64,000 nt of DNA. Origin: Bog-257 sp963846715 (GTDB lineage Bacteria; Acidobacteriota; Terriglobia; Terriglobales; Acidobacteriaceae). The notes beneath the pieces were generated by a model. The model worked only from the letters and a program-made list of their open reading frames with translations. It did not search any database and was not told the origin of the DNA. The position numbers were made by a program, and so were the translations under genes. Shown piece after piece: positions 62,971-64,000 of the stretch. Within the stretch, counting starts at the first letter, position 1. Each line of letters begins with the position of its first letter. Location of the stretch: NCBI GenBank assembly GCA_963846715.1, contig CAWJXA010000013.1, forward strand, positions 310,001 through 374,000. The letters run 5' to 3'.

Positions 62971-64000
62971 ATGGCGAACATACGCGACATTCGGCGACGC
63001 ATCCGCAGCGTGAAGAGCACGCGGCAGATCACCAAAGCCATGAAAATGGTGGCGGCGGCCAAGTTGCGTCGCGCCCAGGAACGGGCCCTGGCCGCACGGC
63101 CTTACGCGGTGATGATCACCAACGTGTTACGCTCGCTGGTCAACCGTACTGACCTGGTCGATCCGAAAACAGGTGAGCCGAAGCATCCCCTGCTGGCGCA
63201 ACGGTCAGAGCAGAACATCCTTCTCGTGCTGGTTACCGGCGACCGTGGACTGGCAGGCGCCTTCAACTCCAACGTTCTGAAAGCGGCGGCCAAGTTTCTG
63301 GAGTTGTTCAAGGAAAAGAACATCAGCATCGCCGCAGTGGGCCGAAAGGGCCGCGACTACATGCGCCGTCGTTATCCCGTGGCCAATCCCGAAAGCACCA
63401 CGCGCGCCGGGCAGGTGCAGATTGTCGGCGAACACCTGAATCTCCTCGGCAAGCTTGAATATGAAGCTGTTTCCGAGATCGTCGATCGCGTGGTACAGGC
63501 CTACGACCATGGCGAAATCGATTCGGTTTACGTGATCTACAACGAGTTCAAGTCGGTGATCTCGCAGCGGCTTATTGCACAGCGCATTTTGCCGGTACAG
63601 GAAATTGGCCGCCGCGAAGTATTTCTGACCGAAGAGTTTTCATTGGAAGAGCGTGAACGCATGGGCGAAGCTGCCCGCACCGCCGGTATCAGCGTGAAGG
63701 TGCCGGAGGAGACCGAGGATGAGCGCCGCGCCAAGGAATTTCTTGCTCCCGATGTCGATTACATTTATGAGCAGCCGGCGGAGGAAATTTTCCGCTACAT
63801 GTTGCCGAAGTATGTTGTCATGCAGCTCTTCCAGGCCATGTTGGAATCGGTGGCGGCCGAAAATGCGGCCCGCATGACGGCGATGGATTCGGCCTCCAAC
63901 AATGCCAATGACGTGATCGATTCCCTGACGCTGACCATGAACCGGGCACGGCAGGCCGCGATCACCAAAGAGATTATCGAGATTGTCAGCGGCGCAGCGG
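62971..64000 (+). CDS. atpG: ATP synthase F1 subunit gamma (cut by window end)
   Basis: Starts MANIRDIRRRIRSVKSTRQITKAMKMVAAAKLRRAQ, the gamma N-terminal rotor helix, and runs to the window end; residues near the end (NDVIDSLTLTMNRARQAAITKEIIEIVSGAA) are the C-terminal helix, so only a few residues are missing. About 343 residues are visible, some 50 more than usual, because of an acidic insert around SVKVPEETEDERRAKEF. Central rotor shaft. The next gene, presumably atpD, is outside. Confidence 0.97.
   Translation, partial: MANIRDIRRRIRSVKSTRQITKAMKMVAAAKLRRAQERALAARPYAVMITNVLRSLVNRTDLVDPKTGEPKHPLLAQRSEQNILLVLVTGDRGLAGAFNSNVLKAAAKFLELFKEKNISIAAVGRKGRDYMRRRYPVANPESTTRAGQVQIVGEHLNLLGKLEYEAVSEIVDRVVQAYDHGEIDSVYVIYNEFKSVISQRLIAQRILPVQEIGRREVFLTEEFSLEERERMGEAARTAGISVKVPEETEDERRAKEFLAPDVDYIYEQPAEEIFRYMLPKYVVMQLFQAMLESVAAENAARMTAMDSASNNANDVIDSLTLTMNRARQAAITKEIIEIVSGAA

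Overview
The window looks like a piece of an Acidobacteriota chromosome (Terriglobia, Koribacter-like). The evidence is a protein repertoire typical of that phylum: a VWFA-related acidobacterial protein, two YGTT/HAF-repeat proteins, many TPR membrane proteins, REP-like intergenic palindromes and an ATP synthase operon that starts with two b-type subunits. This assignment rests on gene content and base composition only; no rRNA or tRNA gene is visible.

Layout. 1-5.6 kb: flagellar rod/ring/hook operon (flgA end, flgH, flgI, flgJ-like, flgM, small ORF, flgN, flgK, flgL). 5.7-8.5 kb: DUF985 cupin, a YGTT-repeat exported protein and a short exported protein. 8.5-13.3 kb: periplasmic molybdenum aldehyde/xanthine-type oxidoreductase (Tat-exported 2Fe-2S, Mo and FAD subunits, plus a tiny Cys-rich ORF) next to a small cytochrome c. 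13.6 kb: hemA. 15-36 kb: an unusual surface-glycan/protein locus. It holds five paralogous TMTC-like GT-C/TPR membrane proteins, two GT39-like glycosyltransferases, two bookend TPR proteins, and four paralogous PEP-CTERM secreted proteins. Each PEP-CTERM gene sits behind the same sigma-54-type promoter and the same upstream site at fixed distance. 36.6-40.5 kb: a polytopic membrane protein and hypothetical genes, including an exported methyltransferase-like protein. 40.6-47.8 kb: a porin-cytochrome cluster (12-heme cytochrome, NHL propeller, outer-membrane barrel, prolyl isomerase, tetraheme cytochrome) that suggests electron transfer across the outer membrane. 48.5-49.7 kb: moaA behind a structured leader that may be a Moco riboswitch. 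49.7-50.4 kb: MazEF-type toxin-antitoxin with a perfect palindromic operator. 50.7-59.2 kb: nadA, DUF2203, ABC-F, M28 peptidase, YeiH, M48 protease and an exported hypothetical protein. 59.5 kb to the end: atpF', atpF, atpH, atpA, atpG (the last cut by the window edge).

How parts fit: the molybdoenzyme, moaA and its leader form a Moco theme; hemA and three c-type cytochrome genes form a heme theme. The PEP-CTERM genes and the GT-C/TPR genes are interleaved and probably make one envelope-modification locus; no exosortase is visible here.

Quality note: twelve reading-frame breaks occur in ten genes, and every one is repaired by removing a single base. That points to single-base insertion errors in the sequence rather than to true pseudogenes, so broken genes are given as single features spanning the break.
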